DNA of 64,000 bases from Nilaparvata lugens. Taxonomy: Eukaryota; Arthropoda; Insecta; Hemiptera; Delphacidae. This document shows, piece after piece, positions 31,701 through 39,449 of the stretch. The notes below the pieces were generated by a model. The model was not told the origin of the DNA. It worked only from the letters and a program-made list of their open reading frames with translations, and searched no databases. Positions within the stretch are counted from its first letter, which is position 1. Each line of letters opens with the position of its first letter. A program made the position numbers and the translations under genes. The DNA lies in contig NC_052516.1 in assembly GCF_014356525.2 (NCBI RefSeq), positions 22,935,661 to 22,999,660 on the forward strand, written 5' to 3'.

Positions 31701-34700
31701 GATATCACGCAGTGCAAGATCCTGTCATCTACAAGTCATGTCTCGAGGAAAAGATCCACTTGGAATGTTGCCCTTGGTCCAGCCTCTTGACAGCAGCTGT
31801 CAAGCCGAGTGACAGTCACAGGAAGCATCCTATAGTCAGGTAAAACTCATCTCATTCTAAACAATACTAAAGTGAGTCCACGTTATAATGGTACCTACTA
31901 TTTGATTCACCGAGCGAAGTGAGGTCCAAGATTCAAGTCAACGGTTTTGCATTTCGCTTTATGTTTTTATGTTTATATTAAATTTATGTTCCGCATTTAC
32001 GGCGAAACGCAGCAATAGATTTTCATGAAATTTGACAGGTATGTTCATTTTTAAATTTCGCGTCGACGTATACATAAAGTTTTCTGAAATTTTTAATTTT
32101 AAGGATAATACAAAAGAAAAAGGAGTCTCCTTTTAACGCCAATATTAGAGTAAAAATCAGACAATAATAGAATAATTCATCATAAATCAGCTGTCTAGTG
32201 GACTATAATACTACTCGTTCAAAAACATCGAACATCTTGAAAATGTATCTTTCCATCAACGTTGTAGACAGTTGCAGCCATACCTGATAACAGCGCTCAC
32301 ACTCACATTCCGGGACGGCACGTCACGGTACGGTAGGACAGAAAGTTCTATGTTTATTTAGGACTTTTTCTAGATATTTTAAATTGATAAATTATTTACT
32401 AGTAGTTCTGTGAACAGTAGACCTCACGCAGTATTCTCATCCACAAGTAACTGATCGAAACTATAGTCCTTATGGAAATACAGCAATAGACTGGCTTCTC
32501 CACACATCTGTGTAATCACTTGTCAGCTGATTTATGATGAATAATTCTATAGTCTGATTTTTACTTTCCTTGCCCTATTACCATAGGTAAGGAAAGTATT
32601 GCTTTCCGAAAAAAATTAAGATACCTCAATTTGTAAATTTCTATACGTTTCAAGGTCCCCTGAGTCCAAAAAACTGGTTTTTGGGTATTGGCCTGTATGT
32701 GTGTGTGTGTGTGTGTGTGTATCACGATATCTCATCTCCCAATTAACGGAATGACTTGAAATTTGGAACTTAAGGTCATTACAATATAAGGATCCGACAC
32801 GAACAATCTCGATCAAATGCAATTCAAGATGGCGGCTAAAATGGCGAAAATGTTGTCAAAAACAGGGTTTTTTGCGATTTTCTCGAAAACGGCTCCAACG
32901 ATTTTGATCAAATTCATACCTAGAATTGTCATTGATAAGCTCTATCAACTGCCACAAGTCCTATATTTGTAAAAATTTCAGGAGCTCCGCCTCATCTATG
33001 CAAATTTGATTTTAGATTCCCAACTATCAGGCTTCAGATACAAATTTAACAAAAACTTTCAAGTGGAAAAGATTGAGCATAAAAATCTCTATTAATGTTC
33101 AGCTACATTTCCACCTAAAATTGAAAATAAGCTCGAAATTCGAGAAAATGTTATTATTTCAATTGCAAACGGTTGGCAACTGTTGATTCTATTAAATGAT
33201 TCACTATGAAGAGATAGCAGACCTCGTGTGTTTCCAGCGTTATTGTCCTGTCACCAGCTGGCTCAGATCTTTGAAATTTGAATAGGCTAGTAGTAGACTT
33301 GAGATGCGCGGGAACACTAGCGTCAGGTGATCAATTTTCATAACGGCAAGGAAAGTTGTGTGAGTGCGCCACACCAGACTTTTACTCTAATATTGGCGTA
33401 TGAAGGAGGCTCCTTTTTCCTATTATATTATCCTTGAAATGCAAAATTTCCCAAAACCTTGTATATACGTCGACGCGCAATTAAAACAAAGGAATCTACC
33501 TGTCAAATTTCATGAAAATCTATTATCACGTTTCGCTGTAAATGCGCAACATATAAACATTTAAACATTAAGAGAAATGCCAAACCGTCGACTTGAATCT
33601 TAGACCTCACTTCGCTCGGTCAATTTATTTTTGAGAAAACATAACAACAGGTCAATGTAACTTACTGAGCGCGAGGTCTACTGTTCACATAACTACTAGT
33701 TTACATTGGAGTTGCTATCCTTGTCTATCATTTGACCAAGCAGGTAGTAGCCAACTATCCTTGTCTAGCTATACAACTTTGTAAGATCGTTTTTAACAAT
33801 GTAGAAATATAATTAATTAACAGAATATTCATCATAAAGATTCATTATTGAGTCATTGAGAAATATATAATCTTGAAAAATAATTTAAAACAAGAATGAA
33901 CAGTTAATATTACACCGGTATCAGTTATCCTCTATAGAAAGCAGTGGCAAGACAAGGTAGAGAATCGGCAAAGCAGTTCTCCTATCTTCCCTCACTGTCA
34001 TTATAACGTGGACCTCCCTACAGTCCCCACAATGGTTATGGTATAGGGTGGACACGTTGAGTTGTCGGCCCCGGCTGTCAAAGTTATGCAAAATCACTTC
34101 CTTAGAATAACAACGTGAATATAAATTCCAATTTCAATATTATAATCTTGCTTGTTATTCATCTCTCACCATTCTGGTAGAGAGTTAGTGGGGAGGATAT
34201 TTTTAATATTCTTTCCGAAGAATGGACATTGATAAGACTGGACCGAAGAATGGATAAAGCTCCGCCAATTTATGTAGATGCATAACAATATAATTATCTA
34301 TATTTATTATATTACAAATTGCTTTTTCATATCATATACAGTTCAATAATTATTTTCTTAGTCTATATTATGTAAATCCATCTATAGTTTTGCTATATTG
34401 TAAGCTATTGTATATAAGTGTATAAACCAGTATTTATATTGTAGTCTACATAAATAAAGTACTCAATCAATCAATCCATGAATCATGTTGAAAGTTGATT
34501 TTTTCAGGTTTGCTGAAGATGAAGCAAATTTCTCTCTGAACTCTGATGACCCAACTTTCACCGGAAAATTCATAAACGGTGATTTCATCTTAGCTCAAAG
34601 CTGGGGACTTACCAAGGAACAGATCTCTCAATCTGTGAGTATAGTTTTCCAAATAGAACCATTCAAACACATTCCAATGATAAAATGGTTTCAACAAAAA

Positions 34701-37700
34701 GGTTCCTGCTATTCTATTCTAATTTTAACTTTTCATCTCATATTCCAATTAATCCAAACATATTTCAATAAAATACAAACAAGATAATATTATTTTTTAT
34801 TATTGCCAGTCTTTTCTCACTGGTAATGTTTTGTGATTATGTAATTTTTACAATAGATATTATTTGATTTCATTTGCATAATATAATAGATCTATTATTT
34901 TGTTTGGAATTATTATTTCATGAAATCATGAGATTTTGATGAGAATTACCTTATATATAACATACTAGCCGTCAGGCTCGCTTTGCTTGCCATATTCGTC
35001 TAGCCAGGGGGCTCCGCCCCCTGGACCCCGACTGGATCGTCCAAAAATGAGATCAGCGGGCTCGCTTCGCTCGCCTGCATGTAGACCTCAGCGGAACCTC
35101 TGTACCGAATTTGAACGTATTATGTCAATTTGATCTCGAAAAACACCTGTTACTATATCGGCGTATCTTTGGCGAACAAAATTCTTCCATCTCAGCTAAA
35201 CCTGTTTACTGAATTTTTTTTAATATATCTCCATCAATTATTGAAAAAGGTGAGGAAACGCAGAAAAGCTGAGAAAACGCTAATTTTGGCTAATTGGATA
35301 AATTGGTATTTAGGAGGTCCTGGATAAATGTAATAGTAGTAGGAGATTTCAATACTGATTTTGCCAGGCAGGATAGAATGACAGAGGATATTAGAGATAT
35401 TATTAATATGAATAATTTAGAAATTAAGGTCCACGAATATACAAGAGTAACTCGAACTTCACAGACAATTATTGATAATATCCTCACAAATATAGAAGGT
35501 TGTAATGTCAGGTTAGGTAGCTCAGATCTATCAGATCATAACTATCAAATTTTAGATGTTAAGTTGCAGGGCCAGAATCCAAGCAGAAAAAAAACTTTTG
35601 TGAAAGAAATTCAGCAATATGAGCTAGGAAATATAAATTGTTTGAAGCAGGAACTGCTTCAAGAAAATTGGAGTAGTGTTTATAACAGTTGTAACCTAAA
35701 TTACAAATATAAGCAATTCATTGATACTCTAAGATTTCACATTAGTGTATGCTGTCCAATAAAAAAGTCAAAGTAAAAAGTAAATTGAACAAAGTAGATG
35801 AATGGATAACTGAAGATATTCTTACTCAAAGAAATATTGTTAGGGAAGCTTATGAGGAATTTAAATTAGTGAGGGATGTTCCGAGTGAAGTCAAATACAA
35901 ATGTCTAAAGAAAAACTATGCAAAAGAAGTGAGGAAAGCTAAGTGTAAGAAAACAGCTGAAATATTAACAACTAGTACCAATTTTAACTCTGCTGTTTGG
36001 GAGGTAATTAATAGAAATAGGAGAGCAGCTCAAAAAGATACAGTTACTTATGTTCCTAGGATAATCGATGAACATTGAAATTATATGGATGATAGTATAG
36101 ACATTTGTAACTTTTTCAATAAGTATTATCAACAGGTTGCATATAATCTCCAAAAGTCACTGAACACTAATACTTGTAATACAACTACATTAAATGCTGA
36201 GCCAATTGAAAAGGTATTTAAATTTCATCCATTATCAAGAGATGAGTTGTCAAGAATAATAAAAAATTTGAATAACAAAAAAACAGTAGGATTGGATGGG
36301 GTCTCAAGCAAAATTTTAAAAGAATGTGAAAATGAATTACTGGATCCTTTATTGCATCTCCTTAATACTTCACTAGAGAAGGGTATTTTCCCTGATGATC
36401 TGAAACAAGGAAAAATTTTGCCAATTTTCAAGAGCGGTGATTCTGAAAGAGTTGAAAATTATAGACCCATTAGTATTCTAAATGTAATAAGTAAAATTTT
36501 TGAAAGAGTAGTTTTAAATAGGCTATTGATGCACCTGGAAGAAATTAATTTCATATGTGATGAACAGCATGGGTTCCAGAAAGGGAAATCTACTAAGACT
36601 GCAATAGTATCCCTTGTTGAAAGACTAATAGATATAATAGATTCAGGTGAGAAGGCAGCCGCAATATTTCTTGATTTATCCAAAGCTTTTGATTGTGTGA
36701 ACCATAGAATATTATTGGAAATACTAAAAACTGTAGGTGTGAATGGTATAGAACTAAAATGGTTTGAATCATATCTCATAGGTAGAAACCAGTGTGTTGA
36801 GCTTACCAAGGTGGATGGGAATGAAATAGTAAAAATTAAATCTCAAAAACTGGAGGTCCAGGCTGGAGTACCTCAAGGCTCAATTCTGGGTCCCTTACTG
36901 TTTCTGTTGTATGTGAACCAATTACCAAAAGAGTTAAAAGATCACAGAGCTCTGTTGTTTGCTGATGACACATCGCTTATCTTTAACAATTATTTATTAG
37001 ATAGTCTAGAAATAAATGCTTTTACTGGAGTACAGTCAATTGTCCAATTCTTGAAGCAAAGGCAATTAACAATAAATAGTAAGAAATGTCAACTCCTACA
37101 ATTCAAAAGTAAATATAATTCAGTAGAGGATAGAGAAATAAATGTGTTTGTAGAGGAAAATGAATTAGACCAAGAAGAGAAAGTAGCATTCTTGGGAATT
37201 TTATTGGACAGGAAATTAACATGGCATCCTTACATTGAGAGGATATGTAATAAGATATCATCTGGGGTATTTGTCCTGCGGCAGCTTGCTAGGCTGAATG
37301 ATAAAAAACTACTGCTAACTGCTTACCATGGACTTATACTATCTCATATTAGGTATGCTATTTTAGTATGGGGTAATTCATCTCAACAAAATATGGACAG
37401 GGTGTTTAAGATTCAAAAGAAGGCACTCAGATGTATAGAGAAAGTGAATAGGTTAGACTCTTGTAGGCCTTTATTTAAAAAGCTTGGTCTATTAACTGTG
37501 CCATCTTTGTATGTATATGAAGTTGTAATGCATGTGAAAACGAGTGGTGTGATCCAGAATTCAGATGTTCATGAGTATAATACGCGAAACAGAGCAGATT
37601 ATCATATAATGGGTCACAATAGTAGGTTATTTGAACAAAAACCAGATTATATTGGTAGGAAATTTTATAACAAGCTACCTCAAATCTTGAAAAGTAATGA

Positions 37701-38559
37701 TGATTTGAAGATTTTCAAAAAACAGATTAAAAAATATTTAGTTGATAGAGCTTTTTATAGTGTACAAGAATTCCTTTCAAACCTAAACTAGGTTGAACTA
37801 CTTAGTGTTAGAATTATTATGCAATAACATGACTTGTCTTATACTCCATGACTGGAGTCTTTAGGACGTAATCTTAAAAAAAATGCATTTCAATCTTCAA
37901 CTTGGTGCCAACCTAACAAAGTCAACTCAACTCAATGCCAACCTGAATTTTTTTTTAATTTAGTTACCAGAACAACTGTTTCGAAGAGGTACTATCTCTA
38001 GATTAAAGGTCTATATTAAAATATGGTATGGACATTTCAATTATAATTTCAAGATATTGGAATAAGAAGAATATACATGCTAAAAGAACTTTGAACCCTT
38101 AAAAATCACCCTTAGAGTTAAAATATCGCCAAAAGATTTCTTAGTGCGCCTCTAAAGGGCCAACTGGACATACCTACCAAATTTGACCGTTTTTGGTCCG
38201 GTAGATTTTTAGTTCTGCGAGTGAGTGAGTCAGTCAGTCAGTCAGTCAGTCAGTCAGTGGGTGCCATTTCGCTTTTATTATAACATATAAATTCATCATT
38301 TTTTTGTTACTGTCGATGTTGTAGAACCGTTCCATAATTGAATAAAAACACAAATATGTTGTCAAATTCTACAGTTTTATTTGGTACAGGACCATGGTTT
38401 CGTGATTTTCAAGCTGACTGAATTTTTTTTATTTTATTTCATCATTTTTTGTCAATTTTGTTGCAGATCTTGAATGCAGCTCTTGCTTCTTTTCTTCCTG
38501 AGAACGAGAAGAGTAAACTTGTCAAGGAAATTGCTTCAACTTACCATCTAAAATATTAA
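16679..38559 (+). CDS. Ada: Adenosine deaminase (classical ADA type), complete
   Basis: Hydrolyses adenosine and deoxyadenosine to inosine and deoxyinosine in purine salvage, using one zinc. Nine exons (16679-16741, 22304-22365, 23494-23619, 26543-26682, 29286-29486, 31343-31455, 31664-31839, 34508-34634, 38467-38559) join in phase to 366 codons plus TAA, against 363 residues for human ADA. Zinc and catalytic residues are all present: His25 and His27 in VELHVHLDG, His223 and Glu226 in HAGE, His247 in RIGHGYH, Asp307 and Asp308 in SLNSDDP. There is no N-terminal signal peptide or extension, so this is the cytosolic ADA type and not the secreted growth-factor type (ADGF/CECR1). The CPWSS motif favours ADA over the ADA-like (MAPDA) branch. 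Introns total over 20 kb and are filled with transposons. Two AATAAA signals follow the stop. Confidence 0.92.
16986..17324. mobile_element. TA-flanked MITE (GTGAGGTCCACG family), copy 4
   Basis: CTGTAGTGAAGTCCACGTTA / ATAACGTGGACCTCACTGTAG; long form with CAAAGCGGATAGC and GTATCAGCTACCGTCTATAG inside. ADA intron 1. Confidence 0.9.
17480..17640. repeat. ~86-bp tandem duplication
   Basis: CTATCTGGGTTTTCATTTGT...ATGAGTGATAT at 17482 recurs as CTATCTGGGTTTTTATTTGT...ATGAGTGATAT at 17568. ADA intron 1. Confidence 0.7.
17969..18045 (+). repeat. Retroposon-tail fragment (AGGAACAACAGGCTTG family)
   Basis: TTTATTCATGTATTTGTGGACAGAATAACAAATCATATAAATATG and GGAAGGAACAACAGGCTTG are shared with 20254-20345. 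More diverged relatives lie at 29545-29640 and 48240-48345. Probably a LINE or SINE 3' region. Confidence 0.6.
18046..18440. other. ADA intron 1 sequence, nothing recognised
   Basis: AT-rich, no motif or repeat family that I can place. Confidence 0.3.
18445..18595. repeat. ~75-bp tandem duplication
   Basis: AAGATCTTAAAACTTTCCATTTCTGGATTTTGTAACTTAA at ~18452 and AAGATCTTGAAACTTCCCATTTCTGGATTTTGAAACTTAA at ~18530 are diverged copies. Confidence 0.7.
19226..19496. mobile_element. CATAGAG MITE with 7-bp TSD, copy 2
   Basis: 271 bp, flanked by perfect CTTGTAG at 19219-19225 and 19497-19503. Ends CATAGAGAAACAATAGCGTA and GCTATTGTTTCCCTATG. ADA intron 1. Confidence 0.9.
19504..20240. other. ADA intron 1 sequence, nothing recognised
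   Basis: No gene or repeat recognised; contains several TAGGCCTA-type words. Confidence 0.3.
20254..20345 (+). repeat. Retroposon-tail fragment (AGGAACAACAGGCTTG family)
   Basis: TTTATTCGTGGACAGAATCACAAATCATATAAATATG, then GGAAGGAACAACAGGCTTGGCCCAAA. Closest relative of 17969-18045. Confidence 0.65.
20346..22303. other. ADA intron 1 sequence with (GT)n at 21935-21959
   Basis: AT-rich; a 25-base GT microsatellite at 21935-21959. Nothing else recognised. Confidence 0.4.
22304..22365 (+). CDS. Ada: ADA exon 2, zinc-binding HxH motif
   Basis: Acceptor GCGTTTTTTACAG; donor GTAAAT at 22366, phase 2. Encodes VELHVHLDGTITHKTAWELV, containing the first two zinc histidines and the Asp of the substrate pocket. 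Confidence 0.92.
22500..22700. mobile_element. Foldback element, ADA intron 2
   Basis: Inverted arms AAAATATAAATCTCAGTACC / GGTGCTGAGATTTATATTTT and CAGCATGTTTCAGACATTAAT / ATTAGTGTCCGAAACATG. The right arm holds a TTGAT...GTCCGAAAC core like the other foldback elements. Confidence 0.7.
23250..23380. mobile_element. Foldback element with hammerhead-like core, ADA intron 2
   Basis: Arms AAACTTGAATTTTAAAAAATAC and TTTTTTAAAATTCAAGTTT pair. On the minus strand the loop region reads CTGATGA, ACC...GGT, CGAAAC, GATCGTC, which matches the conserved core of a hammerhead ribozyme. Confidence 0.6.
23419..23464 (+). repeat. Repeat R3, 3' end only
   Basis: GACAAGGAAAGTAATGTGAG and GTCCGAGACCAGATTTTTC match the R3 3' terminus GGCAAGGAAAGTTGTGTGAG...CACACCAGATTTTT. 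Confidence 0.55.
23494..23619 (+). CDS. Ada: ADA exon 3
   Basis: Acceptor TTGTTTTATAG; donor GTGAGT at 23620, phase 2. Encodes SKQLPLPGNGTYEDFSKALL, then ESLHHFLSPYKYITPAY, corresponding to the LPDFLAKFDYYMPAIAG stretch of vertebrate ADA. Confidence 0.88.
23861..24134. mobile_element. CATAGAG MITE with 7-bp TSD, copy 3
   Basis: 274 bp, flanked by perfect ACTATAC at 23854-23860 and 24135-24141. Ends CATAGAGAAACAATAGCATA / GCTATTGTTTCTCTATG. ADA intron 3; opposite internal orientation to copies 1 and 2. Confidence 0.9.
24210..24613. repeat. Long polypurine (GAA)n tract
   Basis: Purine-rich from about 24210 and almost pure GAA from 24418 to 24611 on +. Apparent poly-Glu, poly-Lys and poly-Arg frames are simple-sequence artefacts. 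Confidence 0.9.
24614..26120. other. ADA intron 3 sequence, nothing recognised
   Basis: AT-rich; no exon, known repeat or long open frame found. Confidence 0.3.
26127..26316. mobile_element. MITE R7, copy 2
   Basis: AAAGCTGGGTTTACATCAAAG and CTTTGGTGTAAACGCGGCTTT are inverted ends; the interior pairs through CTTATAGATTCTATTAGATT / AATCTAATAGAATTTACAAGG. ADA intron 3. Confidence 0.85.
26543..26682 (+). CDS. Ada: ADA exon 4
   Basis: Acceptor CATTTTTTGTAG; donor GTTTGT at 26683, phase 1. Encodes MAANERIAYEYCMNAAKDNI and IYAEVRFSPH, matching the AYEF...YVEVRYSPH segment of ADA. Confidence 0.9.
26690..28588. other. ADA intron 4 sequence, nothing recognised
   Basis: AT-rich. Around 27880-28145 there are three diverged ~100-bp copies of ATTCACATTTGGATAATG...CACGACAGTAGTCATATAAAT, so a degenerate tandem repeat is present. 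No gene found. Confidence 0.45.
28589..28955. mobile_element. TA-flanked MITE (GTGAGGTCCACG family), copy 5
   Basis: TTAGTGAGGTCCACGTTATA / AAAGTGGACCTCACTGTATAG; long form, inverted relative to copy 4. ADA intron 4. Confidence 0.88.
29286..29486 (+). CDS. Ada: ADA exon 5
   Basis: Acceptor TTTAATTTGCAG; donor GTGATC at 29487, phase 1. Encodes LEAVVEAVIRGIERGEKDFG, ITVKVLLTAYYGWSYGDQFE and VVGMDLCTKQPDNGVS, covering the central barrel strands (GLQEGERDFG... and VVAIDLAGDE in human ADA). Confidence 0.9.
29545..29640 (+). repeat. Retroposon-tail fragment
   Basis: TTTATTAGGTTAGCACAAAC... with AAAAACAGGCTGTTGCCCAAAA, a diverged relative of the AACAACAGGCTTGGCCCAAA tails. Confidence 0.5.
30055..30276. 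mobile_element. TA-flanked MITE (GTGAGGTCCACG family), copy 6
   Basis: CTATAGTGTGGTCCACGTTA / ATAACGTGGACCTTACTATAG; short form. ADA intron 5. Confidence 0.88.
30400..30785. mobile_element. Foldback element split by a retroposon
   Basis: Left arm TTAGCTTCTACTCACATTTG with GTGGAGCGCTTTCGGACGCT is closely related to the arm of the element at 12905-13612. The right arm AAACGTGAGTAGAAGCTAA pairs with it. Its centre is interrupted by the 219-bp insert at 30493-30711. ADA intron 5. Confidence 0.7.
30493..30711 (+). mobile_element. 5'-truncated retroposon with 12-bp TSD
   Basis: 219 bp ending in AATAAATTCTT and a (TATC)n tail. It is flanked by the perfect 12-bp direct repeat AGAAGTGCTCGA at 30481-30492 and 30712-30723. 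Non-coding; typical of target-primed insertion of a LINE 3' end or SINE. Confidence 0.85.
30857..31195. mobile_element. MITE with AAACCGCGTTTACACCAGAG ends
   Basis: AAACCGCGTTTACACCAGAGTTGTCAAC opposes GTTGATAAATTTGGTGTAAAAGCTGCTTTA. Its ends resemble R7 (GTTTACACCAAAG) but the interior differs. ADA intron 5. Confidence 0.65.
31343..31455 (+). CDS. Ada: ADA exon 6, HAGE motif
   Basis: Acceptor TTTCTATTCCAG; donor after GAG AGG, GTAGAT at 31456, phase 0. Encodes APVTAELLFLFEEAKKTGVK and TTIHAGEASGPKAIER. His223 (zinc) and Glu226 (proton donor) are intact. Confidence 0.92.
31664..31839 (+). CDS. Ada: ADA exon 7, RIGHGYH and CPWSS motifs
   Basis: Acceptor GAACTCTTTTCAG; donor GTAAAA at 31840, phase 2. 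Encodes AKDYYRCDRIGHGYHAVQDP, then HLECCPWSSLLTAAVKPSDS. A longer open frame over the same bases in another phase is a shadow: this frame carries the motifs and joins its neighbours. Confidence 0.92.
32399..33623 (-). mobile_element. Helitron-like element, copy 3 (inner), carrying R3
   Basis: Reverse complement of copy 1: begins CTAGTAGTTCTGTGAACAG and ends CACTTCGCTCGGTCAA. Flanks A (32398) and T (33624) again fit A|T insertion. It is interrupted by R3 at 32575-33379. Confidence 0.75.
32575..33379 (+). mobile_element. Repeat family R3, complete copy with TSD
   Basis: Starts TTTCCTTGCCCTATTACC, has a (TG)n tract at 32696-32720 and ends GTGCGCCACACCAGAC. Flanked by TTTTAC direct repeats (32569-32574 and 33380-33385); the intact Helitron sequence has a single TTTTTACTC there. 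No open frame. Confidence 0.85.
34165..34480 (+). repeat. LINE-like 3' tail R5, uninterrupted
   Basis: TGGTAGAGAGTTAGTGGGG through CATAAATAAAGTACTCAATCAATCAATC. Same sequence as 11497-12062 in reverse, without the MITE. The (AATC)n end is a typical non-LTR tail. It stops ~28 bp before the acceptor of ADA exon 8. Confidence 0.75.
34508..34634 (+). CDS. Ada: ADA exon 8, SLNSDDP motif
   Basis: Acceptor GATTTTTTCAG; donor GTGAGT at 34635, phase 0. Encodes FAEDEANFSLNSDDPTFTGK, then AQSWGLTKEQISQS. Asp307 (zinc, catalytic) and Asp308 (substrate) are intact. Confidence 0.92.
34966..38290 (+). repeat. TAGCCGTCAGGCTCGCTT repeat interrupted by a LINE
   Basis: Left part (34966-~35285) is GC-rich with GGCTCCGCCCCCTGGACCCC and GCTCGCTTCGCTCGCC. 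The right part (~38085-38290) has AGGGCCAACTGGACATACCTACC, a (GTCA)n run at 38226-38259 and GCCATTTCGCTTTTATTATA. Treating them as two halves of one element split by the LINE between them is inference. ADA intron 8. Confidence 0.5.
35294..37880 (+). pseudogene. Non-LTR retrotransposon, 5'-truncated endonuclease and nearly intact RT
   Basis: CR1/Jockey-like LINE. 35294-35776 encodes the end of an AP endonuclease (VVGDFNTDF; SDLSDHNYQIL). A frame change near 35750-35776 at an A-rich run leads to a frame open to 36078 (TGA). The same frame then continues 36085-37791 as 568 codons of reverse transcriptase: RPISILNVISKIFERV, LSKAFDCVNH, AGVPQGSILGPLLFLLYVNQ, catalytic FADD at about residues 292-295, and thumb ITYHGL/LSHIRYAILVWG-type motifs. 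A 3' UTR of ~90 bp ends in an A-rich stretch near 37880. It lies sense to ADA in intron 8. The frameshift, stop and missing 5' half make it inactive. Confidence 0.88.
38467..38559 (+). CDS. Ada: ADA terminal exon
   Basis: Acceptor CAATTTTGTTGCAG; stop TAA at 38557-38559. Encodes ILNAALASFLPENEKSKLVK and EIASTYHLKY, equivalent to the NAAKSSFLPEDEK...LLYKAYG end of human ADA. Confidence 0.9.
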   Translation: MLNAALASFLPENEKSKLVKEIASTYHLKY

Positions 38560-38791
38560 TTTCTAAAATAATTCTTAAACTATACCATGATATTCTATTT
38601 TCTCCAATAACGATGGAACGATGTAGCCTCAATTAACATGAATGTGCGGTATTTCCAGTGTAGTTTTTGTTTTCTCATTTTATGGAATCGATAAAAAAAT
38701 GGAATGTGTTGTTTGAAAAAAATATTGAAATGAAAACAACTTTAATATTTTTGGTTATTGCTTGTTGTATTCCTTGTGCGTTTGTCGTGTC

Positions 38792-38833
38792 AATAAAAAA
38801 CGTGTGTTTTTTCAAGTCCTGCTCTCCAATAAA
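38792..38833 (+). terminator. ADA polyadenylation signals
   Basis: AATAAA at 38792-38797 and 38828-38833, about 235 and 270 bp after the stop, each followed by GT/T-rich sequence. Confidence 0.6.
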
Positions 38834-38971
38834 CTTTTGTTTTACTCTGTTTAAATTTCTGGTCAAAAAATTATGAAATATTATTTGAAATTTTAACTTG
38901 ATACTTGATGTCTGGGGTCGTTGACGGGGGGTGCCAGATAGACCGCGTCGTAGTCGTGCATCCATCCAGCC

Positions 38972-39165
38972 GGGTCATCCACTACCTCCGTAAACAAAGC
39001 CGTAGTGCATTCGTATGACGTCAGCACAGGTAGGTCTCCTACACCAATAAAAATTCGTTGATTTCAGCTGATCTATATAAGTTTTTATTGGTGTAGGAGC
39101 TCTACCTGTGCTGACGTCACACGAATACACTACAGTTTTGTTTACGGAGGTAGTGGGTCATCCGG
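38972..39165. mobile_element. Near-palindromic MITE
   Basis: GGGTCATCCACTACCTCCGTAAACAAAG opposes TTTGTTTACGGAGGTAGTGGGTCATCC, and GACGTCAGCACAGGTAG opposes CTACCTGTGCTGACGTCA. The loop is only about 25 bp (TTGATTTCAGCTGATC). Full-length hairpin, about 190 bp, just downstream of ADA. Confidence 0.85.
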
Positions 39166-39449
39166 CAGGAAAAAGCTTCTCTTCGTCAAGTTCATTGAGC
39201 TACAAGGGCTGCTCAAAAAGTTGGGTTTTCAGGGCTTTCTCGAATCTCTTATGGTCCAGTTCCTATTGTAGAGTTCACAAATTGGCAGCCACTTTACTAT
39301 ATTCCATTTCTCAATAAGAATAATAATATTTTTCATTTACTTTAATATAGAGGTAAATTCAAGCCCTATAGGCTACACAAAATAGGTTAATCTCCTATAT
39401 TAGACAGTGTCATATTGCATAAAATTATCAGTACCGTATTAAGAAGGGT

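Larger units (their letters stand above)
31906..33699 (+). mobile_element. Helitron-like element, copy 2 (outer)
   Basis: Starts TTCACCGAGCGAAGTGAGG and ends AACTACTAG, inserted A|T without target duplication. Its own sequence is 31906-32398 plus 33624-33699; the remainder is a second Helitron-like copy. Non-coding; CGTCACGGTACGG-type GC-rich segment near 32320. Confidence 0.7.
31867..34023. mobile_element. TA-flanked MITE (GTGAGGTCCACG family), copy 7, split by nested insertions
   Basis: Left arm 31867-31905 (AGTGAGTCCACGTTATAATGG) and right arm 33700-34023 (TTTACATTGGAGTTGCTATCC ... ATAACGTGGACCTCC) form one MITE interrupted by a Helitron-like element. The join TTTGA|TTTACA matches the uninterrupted sequence of copy 8 (39485-39496, TTTGATTTACA). 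ADA intron 7. Confidence 0.85.

Noticed and set aside
31573..31812. 79-codon open frame over ADA exon 7
   Set aside because: Different phase from the frame carrying RIGHGYH and CPWSS; the latter joins exons 6 and 8 correctly.
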